Positions 24,331 through 36,214 are shown, counted from the first letter of the stretch. The stretch: 64,000 bases of DNA from Aquilaria yunnanensis (GCA_039654915.1 CM077597.1:42010001-42074000); one strand, 5' to 3'. The notes: a model not told the origin generated them from the letters alone. Made by a program: numbers and translations.

Positions 24331-24880
24331 CATTTTATTCCTCCCTTTCCAAGGTTAGCATAAGCTCTACTTAAATTAAATTCCATTGTTCATAGAAAGG
24401 TACTTAGCTAACCTATTTTTTTTCATATGACAATCTAAGCATTTCAAATTAAATCAAAATCTTGTTGTTACAACTTGTTTTTCAATTTTTGGATGCTTTG
24501 CTCCTAATATAATCTTTTCCCACTTTTTCCAATTAGGTGGGTAGTTAGTAGATAAATTTTTTGCAAACTATAGGCACTTTCATGTTCTTACAATTGTACA
24601 GAAATGGACTCTTAACAGTTCTCAGTTTGATACATGTTTTTACCATCTTTGTAGTGGTATGCTTTACCCTTTGTAAAACTTAAGCTTCTTTCTTGTTAAC
24701 ACTATCCTTAATCTATATAACTATGCCTTAAAGCTTCCCTCGTTAACCAAGAAAGTTGAAAGCATTATAGTGCTGCACTAAGATTGCATGGTTTGTATTT
24801 TACTAGGCAGTAATCGTTCAGCCATTAAGGGATAAAAGAATTTTAGTTATTGGTGGAAACACAATTAAGGGTTTGAACAC
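24331..24880. other. Unclassified AT-rich DNA
   Basis: Intron-like composition with T-rich runs. No exon, terminal repeat or RNA gene recognised. Confidence 0.4.
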
Positions 24881-25066
24881 CTCTAGTTAAGTAGCACTAG
24901 ATTTAGTGGTACCAAATTCAGGTTATTGTAGTACTAGATTCTAGTTAGATGGCACAAGATTCATGTTATAGTAGTATTAGATTCAAGTTCTAAGAATACT
25001 AGATTTAGGTTATGGTGGCACTAGATTTAGGTTATAGTGATAGTAGATTTAGATTATAGTGGTACT
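24881..25066. repeat. 22-bp minisatellite array
   Basis: The unit is close to AGATTTAGGTTATAGTGGT plus ACT. Copies start at 24914, 24936, 24957, 24979, 25001, 25023 and 25045 (spacing 21-22), after two truncated units from 24881. The last unit ends exactly where the LTR fragment starts (25066). A further unit and a half occurs alone at 21082-21120. Confidence 0.93.
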
Positions 25067-25700
25067 GTAGTGGACCTTTAGATAGTAGACCTTTAACGGT
25101 CAAGCAAGACTTAATAAGTCAAACCCCAAGTTTAAAAGGCCCATTTATTTTAAATCACAAGTGAAATAAGTTATTAAAGGGTAAGATGGTTCCTAGTTGT
25201 TTTGGTACCTAAGTGCACCAGGGGCAATACAATCATTTTGCACCGCCATGGGATAGGTTCGATTTTAAGCTTAAAACTACTTCCCTGCACCCAAAGTGTC
25301 AAGAAACTACAATTTGGGAAAAAATCATTTTAAGTCCTAAGTTACTATTTTAAGATGGGGTAAATTTGTAAAAAATGAAAATGTTGAGGGAAGCTTTCTA
25401 AAGAGGTTGGTTTTAAACCATTTTGGTGGGTTTTGAAGCCATAGTTTAATTCAGGGCCATTTTGGCCTCATAAATGAGGGTTTTGGGGGATGGGCAAGGG
25501 GTCCCTAGGATGGTTAGGTATGAAAGAAGCCTAATAAGGCCTTGGAAGTTCTAAGACTTTCTTTGGAGCTAGGTGATTTCAACAAAAACTAGGGCACACA
25601 AGTTTGACTCAAGTGGAGTTAGTTTGACTTCATGGTTAGAGGAGCCAAAAAAAGCTACAGTAAGTGCCATTACTAATGTTAAGGGTTTAAGTAATCGTAT
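25066..25700 (+). mobile_element. 5' part of a gypsy LTR, truncated
   Basis: It starts TGTAGTGGACCTTTAG and carries the phrases 'gatggttcctagtt', 'cacctaagtg', 'caccaggggcaa' and 'cattttgcacc'. These align in order with the first ~220 bases of the LTR at 60521. Only the first ~0.6 kb of a ~2.5 kb LTR remains. It then meets a - strand gag, so one or both were truncated by deletion or rearrangement. The right end is approximate. Confidence 0.75.
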
Positions 25701-25734
25701 ATAATCAACTATGGTAAGGAAATGTCTAGATACA

Positions 25735-27285
25735 TTATTTTATATCTAGTTTGTAATGGTGGATGTTGGTGATTCCAATCATTTTTTGAACTGTTTTAAT
25801 GATTTGTTTTTTTTTTATTCTGGCAGTATCAGATTTGCTAAGGTATTGCCACCCCTTTTCCTTTACCTTGTTGGTTTCTTGGCCAAGGTGCCTTAAACTT
25901 GCCCAGCACTTTTCTTTCTTCTTTCTTAGCTGGGCAATCTCTAACCTAGTGGTCTTGAGAACCACACTTCAAATATCCTTCAGTAAGTCTATAGCATGGT
26001 TTAAAACCATGCTATTTTCCACAGGTTTAGCATTAAGGTCCAATCCTTTAGGCCTCTTTGGGCATCTTTTGTTCTTTGCGCATGTCAACTTTTCCCAATC
26101 TGTCCCTGGCTCTTTTTCTTCCACTTTGATGTCCCATAGAAGCCCCCTTGATGTTTCCTACCATAGGGTGATGAAATTCCTGCTCTAATGTCAGAGCCAT
26201 TTGAATAGCCTCATAATAAGTCTTGATACCAATAGCCCTTAGTATCTGTCTCAACTTAGGTCTCACTCCCCTGATGAACCTCTTAGTGCTCAACTCCTCT
26301 TGTCCATCATATTGTGGGGGCATATCTAAGGAGACTACAAAATCTGTGTTCATATTCGCCAACTGACATGCTCCCATGTTCCAATAAATCAAACTTTACT
26401 TGTTTATGATCTTTGGGAGCTTCACTAACATGTTGTTGTTGGAACACCTAGAGGAACTCAGCCCACCTAATAGATTCTTTTTTTCCTTGTGGGTTTCCTA
26501 TCATTTTTGCTCATATATGCCATTTGCACGATCCTCCACCAAAGCACTACACTTCTCTCCAACTTAAAAGTGGCTAGTAACACATTTTGGGTGGATGTAA
26601 CTTCCATTCTTTCAAATACCTTCTCTATCTACTAAATCCAAAATTTAGCCTCTTCTGGATCGCTACTGCCTTTAAACACTAGGGGTTTAAGTACCAGAAA
26701 GCCTTCTAGCTGGCCTTCCCTTAAACCCTCATTTCTTAATCTTTCTCCTATTCTTTCAGGAGTTCTGATCTTCCTATGAAAAGCTAGCTTTTTTGAGCTT
26801 TCTAAGAGTGGCCCCATTCTTCCAACATTAGTGCTTAATTGCTCCCTTTTTCTGTTCTCATTGCTTCTCCTAATTTTTTATCTTAGTTTTGTACCCTTAA
26901 GGTTCCTTCTTTTATCATCCTGTCCCTGTTCTTCATCTTTAAGCCTACTAGCTTGCTATTCTTTTACTAGTTATATTCCTAGCCTTCTCTTTATTCTTTC
27001 CCCCTCTTCTTGTTCTTCATCAACAGTAGTGCCTCTAGGTGCCCAGACTTGGCCCCTAGTAAGAGCTTGCATGCCTACTACTAGCTGAGCAATGGTAGTT
27101 TACATTATTTCCATCATTTGTTCCATTCAGTGCTAACCTTGCACACTGGGTTCAGGCTTTATGGCTCCATTAGGTGGTCCTATTATGCTTTTTGCCACTT
27201 CTTCATTTTTAGGATGTTGATCATGTAATTGATCAGCCTTAGAGTTAATATGGTTTCTTATTTCTTTGTTTCTGCCTCTGGCCAT
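25735..27285 (-). pseudogene. Ty3/gypsy gag of a - strand element, truncated
   Basis: It starts MARGRNKEIRNHINSKADQ at 27285. The conserved core is at 26392-26048, with TDFVVSLDMPPQ, LSTKRFIRGVRPKLRQIL and TYYEAIQMALTLEQE, matching the chromovirus gag pattern. A zinc knuckle follows near 25985-25930 (LKCGSQDH then VRDCP) in which the first Cys is replaced by Tyr. A Lys-rich tail runs to about 25735. Several stops break it. No protease, RT or integrase follows, so the element is cut off here, where it abuts the + strand LTR fragment. Upstream, in - orientation, are its primer site (27368-27379) and LTR. Confidence 0.75.
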
Positions 27286-27367
27286 TTAGTCCTGCAAAAC
27301 ATAAGAATGGATGCGTATCATAGTGGAAATTTGCCTAATAGACCTTTAAGGCCTTATATAACTTGAA

Positions 27368-27379
27368 GCTTTGATACCA
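27368..27379 (-). other. Primer-binding site (initiator tRNA-Met type)
   Basis: The - strand reads TGGTATCAAAGC, one base from the usual TGGTATCAGAGC. It lies four bases inside the LTR that begins at 27384 and 83 bases before the gag ATG. Confidence 0.75.
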
Positions 27380-27383
27380 ACTC

Positions 27384-29200
27384 TGCCAGGACCTAATTCA
27401 CCCGTACCCTAATTCTTTTAAGAAGCTTGAGATCAACTAGTTATTTTTATTTACTCAGTTGATTTTCATATGGTGAATTAGGCTTTGACTCCCAGAATTC
27501 TTAAGCCCAACTCCTCATTTTCTTAGGCGGGAATCTCAAGTTTTTGAAGATCTAAAGGGGTTTTTTACTTAATTCATCCAATTGACCGAGTTTTAACCAG
27601 ATGAATTCACTTAGGTGGTTTCATGAGTGCATGAGGGGTTTAAGGAGGTTAGGTGACTTATGTGTGTCTTTTATGCCCCTAATGCCTTTGCCAAATACAT
27701 ACATTCATGCACATACAAACTAGATTAAGTAATTATAGAACAAGCATGCATTTTTCCTAGCTTGTTATGCTTAGTGCCTTAAGTCCTTCCAAAGCCTAGA
27801 ATACATACAAGGCACAAGCTATGCTTTACTCCATGTCCCTTTTGCTATTAGTTATCTATAGATATTTATAGGTCAAAATTGGGCAAACAGGGACAACATG
27901 GCCCAAAATTACACACAACAAAAGTTTGATCTTCTACATGTCACGCATGGTACATGGCATAGGTCGAACTGTCTCTAAGCCTATTGTGACTTTGACCTCC
28001 ACTTTTACTTGGAACTTAGTCCATCGTTGCCTTATTATTCTTCTAGCTCTAACCTATACCAGGATGGATCCAAACACAGCAAGTACTGCAACAGCCATTA
28101 GGGCCTACAAACCAACACACAAAACACAACAATTAGTTCAATCTTATGAACTTTTCCATGCTTCCTTTTTCATAAGCCATGAATCTAGAGCATACCTTTC
28201 GGTACATAGACCTTTTTCAGAGGTTTCTTAGCCCTTCACTCTTGCACTTCCTTACCTAAAATGGGAAAAAGAGGGCACGAGTACATAGGTACTCAGTAAG
28301 AACCCAAATTCAGCACTTAGTGCCTTCACAATGTTTATAACATTATTATACATATAAACCTACAATTTTGATTAATAACCTACATCCAAAGACAAAAAAG
28401 ACACCAAAAGCAATATACACAGCATAATATAAGATGCTTATATATACAAATAAAGGTTAGTACACACATACAATTAGAGAAGCACACAAACACACATACC
28501 ACATACGCACGATTTCCTAAACATAGCAAGCGTGATTTTCTTTCAATATCTTTATGTGATTAATTTGATTAGATTCAATTAACATAGAGCTCTAGGTGAT
28601 TTATCAAGCTCAGCTAAACTTGAAAAAAAAAACCCTATGCTTGCCAAAAGCAAACTAGCTAGCTTACTATAGTGCTTAAAGCACACACAACCCATTACAA
28701 AGCCTCTAGGTTCATTTGCCTATAGCCATCCCCTAGGGCAGCTCTTTCCCTTCAAAATATAGGAGAAGAATCATATGGGTCCTTATCAATGGCTAAAATG
28801 GCATCATGGAAGCTTGACCACACATCATGTACAATAGGTGCCACCATGAACTAGCTTTTCATCACCATGTATAGATTTTGCTTTGCTTTTATTCTTCTTA
28901 ATTCACATTTTGTTCTTAGTCTTTCGTAAGAACTTGTGCATAGTTGTTTAGTGAAATTCAACTTAGTTGAATGGGCTAAAAGCTATCTTGAAGTTTCCGT
29001 GAAGGACAACAAGTCTAAAAGGTGGTCGAATGGACTTGGCGGCTAAGAATTTTGACCATCCTTTGGTATAATTTCCTCCTGGTAGCCTAAATCATTTTGG
29101 ATGTCCTTTTGTCTTACTTAGTTCTTCAAGTGGTGTGTTTTGAGTTCCCACTTCATAAATTAATTCAACCAATAAACTTTTATTTGAACATAGGTGCACT
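27384..29200 (-). mobile_element. 5' LTR of the truncated - strand gypsy element
   Basis: The inner end (TGCCAGGACC in + orientation) follows the primer site. The body has LTR-like features and no coding frame. The outer end is not resolved: it may stop near 29200 or include the ~181-bp repeats up to 29928. No second copy is present to define it. Confidence 0.5.
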
Positions 29201-29204
29201 TAAA

Positions 29205-29928
29205 GTGCATCAGAGAGCCCTTTAGTGTATTCTAGGGTGTTTCCATAGTTATCATGTATTTTTCACCTTATTTTAGCCCATATTATAGCTCTCATTCTCA
29301 TTTAAATGGTAAACATCAACCTCACATAAAAGGTTTCAAGGTTTTAGGCTTTAGGGCCTCTACATGTCCATGGTTGCACACAAAGGTGCACCTAATTGTC
29401 TTATAGTGTACCCCAGAGTGCTATTCTTGCTTCTCATATGTTACACATCTTTCTTGGGCTTATGTAACTGCCCTCACTGGTATTTTAACATTAGGCACTG
29501 GGCCTACACAATTCTCTTTAGAGTTTTAGGCTTTATAGCCTTTAATTCCCTCTGAGTGCATACAAGGGTGCACCTGAAAGTCCCCTTGTGGTCATCCTTG
29601 ATTTCCTTGTGATGCTCTTAGTTTTCTCGCAAATCTTTCCCCAAATGATGAGTCTTCCTCTCAAGGCCCATTATGGGACCATATTTTAGTCATTTTTGGC
29701 TCAGGAATAGAACACCCTTTTCTCATGTTCCACAGATGTGCCATTAGAATGTCTTTGGGGCACGTTAGGATACTTAGTCTTGTATGTTCCTTTTCTCATT
29801 GCATTTCATAACTCTCAATACCTCTTCACACCATTTGTACTCATCATATTCATATATAATCACAGCCCTTGGCCTATGCAAGTCACAGGCATGATATTAC
29901 TCCTCTCAATACATTGAGAACCATCATT
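29205..29928. repeat. Degenerate ~181-bp tandem repeat
   Basis: The segment 'gtgcacct' followed by 'tagtgta' recurs at 29205, 29386 and 29568, with a weaker start at 29738 (spacings 181, 182, 170). The second landmark 'gttttaggctttagggcct' at 29341 recurs 181 bases later as 'gttttaggctttatagcct'. There are three to four diverged copies, cut on the right by the Tat element. Confidence 0.75.
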
Positions 29929-29933
29929 CTTAT

Positions 29934-30524
29934 TAACGCTCCAAGATGTCTTCTATGTAAGGCATCTTCAGCTTTGGAGACATAATTGCTACGAGGAAGT
30001 ATATATGAGACAAGTGAAGTTGGAGTGAAAGGGTTCTCTGAAGTATTATCCGGGGGGGGGGGGGAGAGCCTTTGACGCCCAATTTTGTAGGGGAAGATAT
30101 GAAGGAAAAAAGAAGAGAGTAGAAAGATTTTTCTCTTTGACCTTTACTTGGAAGCTTACTGGGCTATTTATAAGGCGATGGGATAGAAAGCCATTTGGCC
30201 TTGCAGAATGAGATTAGGACACATGGGTGATCATATTCGAGGGTCCCTATTTTGTACTCCAAAAGGGCATTTCTAGCTGCCCTATAGAGGGTGGTAGGTC
30301 ATTAGGCTCTGACACTAGACTCAAGGGCATGAAGGATGAGTCTAGCTATAGCCCTGGGGGCCATGTGTTTGGCCTTACACTCCAAGGTCTTTCCAGTATT
30401 CTTCAAAGGCGCTCTGGGCTTGAAGAGCCTAATTATTACCTAGGTTGATGCCCCTATGTTTATTCCAAAGTATCTAGGGCTTATGCCCTTCAACTATCAC
30501 ATGGCTTACACCTTTCGGTTATCA
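29934..30524 (-). mobile_element. 3' LTR of the Tat element
   Basis: 591 bases, aligning in order with 39474-40078. The element end is degenerate (TAACGCTCC instead of TGATGCTCC in + orientation); the other end is GGTTATCA. It holds a G14 tract at 30051-30064 absent from the partner LTR. Confidence 0.88.
30051..30064. repeat. G14 mononucleotide tract
   Basis: Fourteen consecutive G inside the 3' LTR of the Tat element. The matching place in the other LTR reads 'aaccagggaatgagcc', so the tract arose after insertion or is an assembly artefact. Confidence 0.85.
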
Positions 30525-30525
30525 C

Positions 30526-30545
30526 GTGGGGCCCCCAACCCCAAG
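30526..30545 (-). other. Polypurine tract of the Tat element
   Basis: On the - strand this is a G-rich run (GGGGTTGGGGGCCCC) directly before the 3' LTR, the expected place for the plus-strand primer of reverse transcription. Confidence 0.5.
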
Positions 30546-31229
30546 AAAGGCTGAAGTCTTACCTTTAGCTTAGAAGAGTTGGGTTTTTATTTTAGCTTGC
30601 AACTAGTGTTTCCTTCTTCTTTTAGGGCACCAAAATTCCCTCCAACATTCTCCAGATTTTGTGGGGAAAATTTTTCTTCCTGTTTCGGAACATTAAATTT
30701 CACTATGATAATTTCTAGATTTTGTGGGAAATTTTTTGATGTACGTGTTATCTCCTTGATTCTTACATGATGGATTAGATGGTTTAAAAGGCATGCCTTT
30801 AGTTTGGCTTCTGAATTGACATGCCTCAATGTACGTGCCTTTGGTTTACATTTTGAATTGATACATTATTTTTGTACTGGCATGTCACTTTAGCTTAGAG
30901 GGGTATTTTTTGTATAGAGGCCATCATTATTACAGTTTCTTTTCACTTGCCTTTTTCAGGCTATATATTTCCTTAATCGAGTGAAAGTTCATCACTTCTC
31001 ATTACGTTCTTTTCTTTGCCCTTCTTCTTCTCTTTAGTTCTCCTAGCTTCCTTTGCTTTCTTATAGCAGTCTTTGCATAGGAGCAATATTTGGTGACTTT
31101 TGCGATGATCAGTTGGCTTTTAGAGTATACTCAGGTGCGCAATTTGCCCAAGGTTTCCTTTTCCTCTTTTCCTTTTTTTTGAAGTAGCTTTCTATATTTT
31201 TGAGGTGTGAGAGATTGGTAGTTAGAGTG

Positions 31230-33690
31230 CCAAAGTTAGGGCTATCGAAGGGGGTTAAAGCTCCTTGGATGCTCAACTGCGCTACCAAAAAGAAGATGGA
31301 GAAGTTGCGTGCAAAGTTCTATTTGCCTTCTTACATCAAGGTTAGGGTCTTGAACTAGGTGAGTTAAGCTACCAATTTTGGGAAGAGGAGATAACTATTT
31401 TCAAAACCCAACTTAAGGCGAGTCTTCGGTATCCTCCCTCGAAGATGATCTTAGGTTTTTGTGAGTTTCATGGTATACCAATCACCCAATTCCTATTCTT
31501 ATTTCATTGCATTTTTGTGCATGTGTGGGGCCTTTAAGATAGAACCCTACTTTATTCTCTTTAAGCAATATTACAAACTCCACTTGTCCCGAAGGGTTCA
31601 TTCTACTTCTTTCTACCTCAGGGGACAGGCTACAAGAAGTTCTGTTTTACCTTTGCCATTAAGGATAGTTGGAAAGGTTGGCAAAGGAAACATTTTTTCA
31701 TGGATAATTCAAGGTCATGGGAAGATGTTCTGATGAAGTTGGCTTCAGGGATGCTGGTGGTTGATGTCGGAGAACCATTCAAACTTCTTAGTAAGGATCT
31801 TAAGGCAAGGTTTGTGGAGTTTTATAGCGAAATTAAGCACATAGTAGACTAGGCCGACCTTCATTCTACACGTGATCTATACCCATTCCCTATTTAGTAG
31901 AGCCTCATGGATGAAGAAGTGCTTCAAGAGTTGGGTGTCATGAAGAAGCATTTAACCGATCCTGATATGCCCCGACCGAGCATGGATGGGAAAGAGTCCA
32001 TAAAAGTCAAGCTCATTTGGGTAGAGCTTTCTTATAAAAAACTTATAGAGAGTATATTTAATTTGTTTGTTTTGTACTTTGCTCATCTTGTGCTTACACT
32101 GATGTTTTCCCTTTTTTGGAAAGATGGGTGACAAGTCCACTTGCTACTTGAAAAGTCCATTCCTCGGACTAGCTGAGAAAGGGGGGCAGACAAAAAAAGG
32201 GCAAAGACAATAAGGCTCCTAAGAGGAAGAATAGGAAAATTTTTATAGAGCCAAGCTCAAAAAGAGCTATGGACACTCCTTCTCCCTCTTCCCCTCATCC
32301 CAAAGTCAGCAAAGGGGTTGCTGAGCAACCAAAAGTTATTATTCACTCAATTCTTACTGATCTCTTCTCGGACACTGAAACCTTAGGGACTGCCTTAGCC
32401 ATTTACAATAAAGATGAGGTCAAGGAGAGGATGAGAGTGAAGGGGAAGGCTATCCCTACAGAGATTTTGGATGGCAGCAACTCTAAGGGTGATGCTGCTG
32501 ATATCATTACCGACGTGCACCCATTAAGTTTGGTCCTTAACGTTTCATCTATGAATATTGGTTTATTTTCAATTTTGGATTTTATTAATGAATTGTTAAG
32601 GATTGATGTTGTAACTGAACTTCGTCAGGGATCGGGTAGGAGAGGCTACTACCCCAAACTAGGTTGCCGACGACGAGAGGAGGCGACATACTCAAGATGC
32701 CAAGATCCTTCTAAGCAAGGTGCTGAGGGAACCATTCTAGCGATTTAGGGAGGACATGGACTTGTTCTTTGAGGACTACGAGAAGATGGTGCCTTTGATG
32801 GCTAGAGGCATTATGGCTAACTCCACTTTTCAATCTCTGATGGAGTCATGTATGAATGAGGAGATTCTTGCTGCTCGAATAATTGAGCATGCAACGTAGG
32901 TGACTAACGTTGTTTTTCTGGTACTTAGAAATTTTTGCAACTCTTTTGGGCTTTGATCTCACCTTTTTGTCTTTACCTTCTAGATGCTCGGGTATGGGGC
33001 CTACTTCCAAGCATGATCTACTAAGCAGACAATGCTCCATTCCCAAATAGAGGAGAACTTGGAGTAGACCAAGGATGCCTTGGCGACTACTTACCTTAAG
33101 TTTATGCAACTAAAGAAGATTGCCAAAGAAGACATATCAAAGGTGCACCATAGGATAACTAAGGTGATGCAGATGCATTTTGAAGATTATTCTTTAAAGA
33201 TGGCTAAACTTGGGTGGAAGTTGAATTCCCAGACATCAACCAATAAGGATCTTTGAGAGGAGAAAAAGGCCTTATCCTCTTAAGTTGCTTCTATTTTGAA
33301 GGAAAAATATCAACTTGAGACCTACATAGAGTAGATGAAGAAGTCCAAGAAGAAGAAAATCAAGGAAATTCAAGATCTAAAGAAGGAGAAGGCTAAGTCT
33401 GATGAGATGACAGAGCGAGCTTTTTAGGATGGCTTCTACCTAGCTTAGCATTAGGCCTTAAGCCACTATCTTGACTTAGATCTACCTTTCTTATAGGTCA
33501 TTGATATCCCATTAGGGCCCTCTTTGACTTGGTCAAAGCAAGGGTTCTTAAGGTTTCATCATCAAGGCAAAGGTCAATTAGAGCAAGGGACTTTGGAGAA
33601 GCAGACTTCAGAGGAGGAAGCTACTAACAAAGATACCCTTGAAGAGCCTTAGGATGAGAATGCAAAGGCGTAGTTTACATCTTAGCCTTA
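31230..33690 (+). pseudogene. Antisense extra reading region of the Tat element (gypsy-type transposon domain plus coiled coil)
   Basis: It reads on the + strand, opposite to gag-pol. The first part (about 31380-31730) has FHGIPITQFLFLFHCIF and a downstream KDSWKGWQRKHFFM block, resembling the plant 'putative gypsy-type transposon' domain (PF04195 as I recall it). The longest open piece is 159 codons (32269-32748), Ser/Pro-rich at its start. From about 33060 to 33420 it is strongly charged and heptad-like (KKSKKKKIKEIQDLKKEKAK), probably a coiled coil, followed by an acidic tail. Stops and frame changes are frequent. The function of this protein in Tat elements is not known. Confidence 0.65.
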
Positions 33691-34430
33691 GGTTTTCTCC
33701 TTCATGTACTTGTATTTATTTTCCCTAAAGTAAGGAAGGTATTTTTGCCTAGCAAGGCTTCCATTCTTCTCATCCTTCAAATACCCTCAATTGTCTCTAA
33801 GTTTCAAAATTTCAGAGATCTTTGTGCTTTAGCTTATTCAAGGATACTCAAATACCTCCTCACTCCTTCGTTCGGGGATGCTTTTCAAAGTGTGCTCCAA
33901 ATGCATGATTAGGATTTTCCTAATTACCAATAATTTTTTTTAGTACCAAATGACTATCGTTTAAAAAACACTTGTACATTTTTGTTTGGTAAAAAATTCT
34001 TAGAAAATTTATTTTAGTAATTTTTAGGAATAGTACTTTTTTAAAGAGTCTGAATGCCAGGTATTCTTTAGTTACACTCCTTTGGCATTTATGAGCTTAA
34101 AGACTTATGGTTAGACTTTTTTGTTGACAAGATAAGGGCCCCTTCCTAGTTTTCCCGAAGTAGACCATGATATGGTCGCCTGAAGCAGACCATGAGATAG
34201 TTGCCAATGATTTACCTAGGCTATTCAGAGGACCATCTTACAAACTTTTATTTCTTTAGGCTTGGCCTTCATGTTTGTTGTAGTAGCAACTCATTGCTAA
34301 AAAACTTTTCTCTTGAGTTTTGTAGTTACTCAATGCTCTTCGATCATGTCAAGTTTTGCCCTTAGACCGATGTCATTTTCTTATCTATCAAAGACTTGCA
34401 CTCGTATGGATGGGCATATAACTTTGACAA
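33691..34430. other. Untranslated spacer of the Tat element
   Basis: It lies between the 3' ends of the two opposing reading regions (integrase on -, extra frame on +). It is T-rich with no domain seen. Confidence 0.5.
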
Positions 34431-35100
34431 GAATCAAATCATTTGTACCAAAAATGAGGGAAAACGGTCTTTAATAGCTCTTCTAGGGGTTGTTTGGTAG
34501 CTCTAAAATGCACTGGGGAGTTCACCGAGCCATTTTCCCTTTGCTTCTCTAAGCCTCTTTTTCAATTTGATCTTTAAGGTTCTATTTGACACCTCCACCT
34601 GTCGATTGTTTTGTGGGTGTGCTACTGGTGTGAAGTGCAACTTTATACCAAGATTGGCAGCCAATTCTTGGAACTCTTTGTCAATAAATTGAGTGTCATT
34701 ATCTACTACCAACACCCTCAGATAATTGAATCGACAAACAATGTTTTTCCAAACAAACTTCTACAACTCCTTTGCCGATATTGAGGATAAAGGTTCAGCT
34801 TTTATCCATTCAGTGAAATAATTGACTGGAATGACACAATACTTTATCCTTCTAGGAATGGTTGGTAGAAGTCCTATGAGATCAGTACCCCATACTGTGA
34901 AGGGGCAATGGTAGTTGGCTGATGTTACCATTTCAGAAGGAACCTTTTGATGTAAGCATGTCTTTGGCACTTGTCACAATGTTTAACAAGTCGTTGAGCA
35001 TCTTTCCTAAGGGTAGGCCAAAAGTATCATTGCCAAAGTAGTACGGCTATGAGGGCATCTGTGCTAATGTGTGATCCACACATCGCTTCATAGGCCTTCT
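34430..35100 (-). pseudogene. Tat element integrase
   Basis: Integrase joins element DNA to the host chromosome. In - orientation a zinc-binding tail (with CSTTC in place of the usual CxxC near 35000) is followed by the catalytic core: VWGTDLIGLLPTIPR (first Asp), VLVVDNDTQFIDKEFQELA (second Asp) and HPQNNRQVEVSNRTLK (Glu in place). The three catalytic acids are therefore visible, but stops lie between the blocks. It follows the second RNase H domain, the usual Tat order. Confidence 0.88.
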
Positions 35101-35339
35101 TTAGTATTGATTATGTTTCTTGCTCTTGAATGCACTTCTGCAATGGGTTGGGATGTGCTTGTTTGTACAGCTATTCTCTCATCAAGAAGTATCTCCTTAA
35201 TTTTTTCCTTACTTTTGCTGCTTCCTGAGGGTTGCTAGTTAAAAAGCTGCTTGCCATATAGTTATTTAGTGGGGCTCTCTAACCACAGTCCATAGTGAAC
35301 GAAGACAAGGTAGCTCAATTCTCTTTCTAAGGTACCTTT

Positions 35340-35609
35340 TCAATTTGGACTCCCTCAAACATTTGAATGAGTTCATTTATAAGTTCATGATATTTTACCA
35401 ACTTTGACTCTTTAACCTCATCTTTGCCTTTTAGTTGTCGAACTAAGAGTTACAGGCCGTTGTAGGCATGTAAGGCTCTCACTTCAACCTTTCATGTAAA
35501 CTGTAGGCTAGCTATAAGCGCCTCATATTCAGCATCATTATTTATGACCTAAAAGCCAAATTTGATAGCTTTGGCGGCTCCATTCCTTCAGCTCTTCTCA
35601 GCACTATTC
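35340..35609 (-). pseudogene. Second (archaeal-like) RNase H of the Tat element
   Basis: The block NNDAEYEALIASLQF lies at about 35550-35510 on the - strand, followed by a QLKGK-like block and LVKYHELINEL. This extra RNase H-like domain between RNase H and integrase marks Tat elements. It is broken by stops. Confidence 0.75.
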
Positions 35610-36211
35610 TCATACCTTGGTGCTCTGTCCTATGGCTTCATCAACAAAAAGTGACCATCTTGGTTCCTCATCCTCAGGAACCTCTTCTGCTTTGATGCTC
35701 TTTGTGAGTTTAGCTATAAAGTCTGCTAGTGTTTGTACTTGTTTTGCCTTTCTTGGCTTATACATGATGTCATATTTGCCAAGCTTTATGCACCATTTAG
35801 ATAATTGCTTTGAATGGTCTACCCTTCTTAGGATATCCCTTAGAGGCAAGTTACTCCATACTATAATAGTATATTCTTAAAAATAAGGCCAAAGTCTCTT
35901 GCTAGTTGTAACCAAGGTGTATATAGCTTTTGTAAGATTGGGTACCCTACTTCGGCTTCGTGGAAAGACTTATTAGCATAGCAAACATGTCATTGTTTTC
36001 CTCCATGTTCTTCCTTAATGAGTACAGAGCTTACAACTTTCTCACTTCTTATGAGATATATTATGACGAGATCACCCTTCTTTAGTTGCCAAAGTGTTGA
36101 CAGCTTTAGCAAGTAGTCCTTTAGCTTTTCCCAGGCTTTTTGGCTTTCCTTATTCCAAAGGGGCTGTTTGTTGTTAAGTCTGATGTTGCCTTTCGCGGCG
36201 TTAGCTAACAC
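35610..36211 (-). pseudogene. RNase H domain of the Tat element
   Basis: It removes RNA from the RNA-DNA hybrid. It starts with WNKESQKAWEKLKDYLLK and SVLIKEEHGGKQ, the usual post-RT 'FxWxxxCxxAFxxLK' region, and ends with QVQTLADFIAKLTKSI and EDEEPRWSLFVDEA, which lead into the second RNase H domain. It is interrupted by stops. Confidence 0.82.
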
Positions 36212-36214
36212 TTT

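Noticed and set aside
25799..26188. 129-codon open + frame with hydrophobic stretches
   Set aside because: Antisense of the gypsy gag on the - strand, whose gag core and zinc knuckle are recognisable.
27926..28231. 101-codon + frame
   Set aside because: It lies inside the putative LTR of the truncated - strand element. No domain recognised and no coding context.
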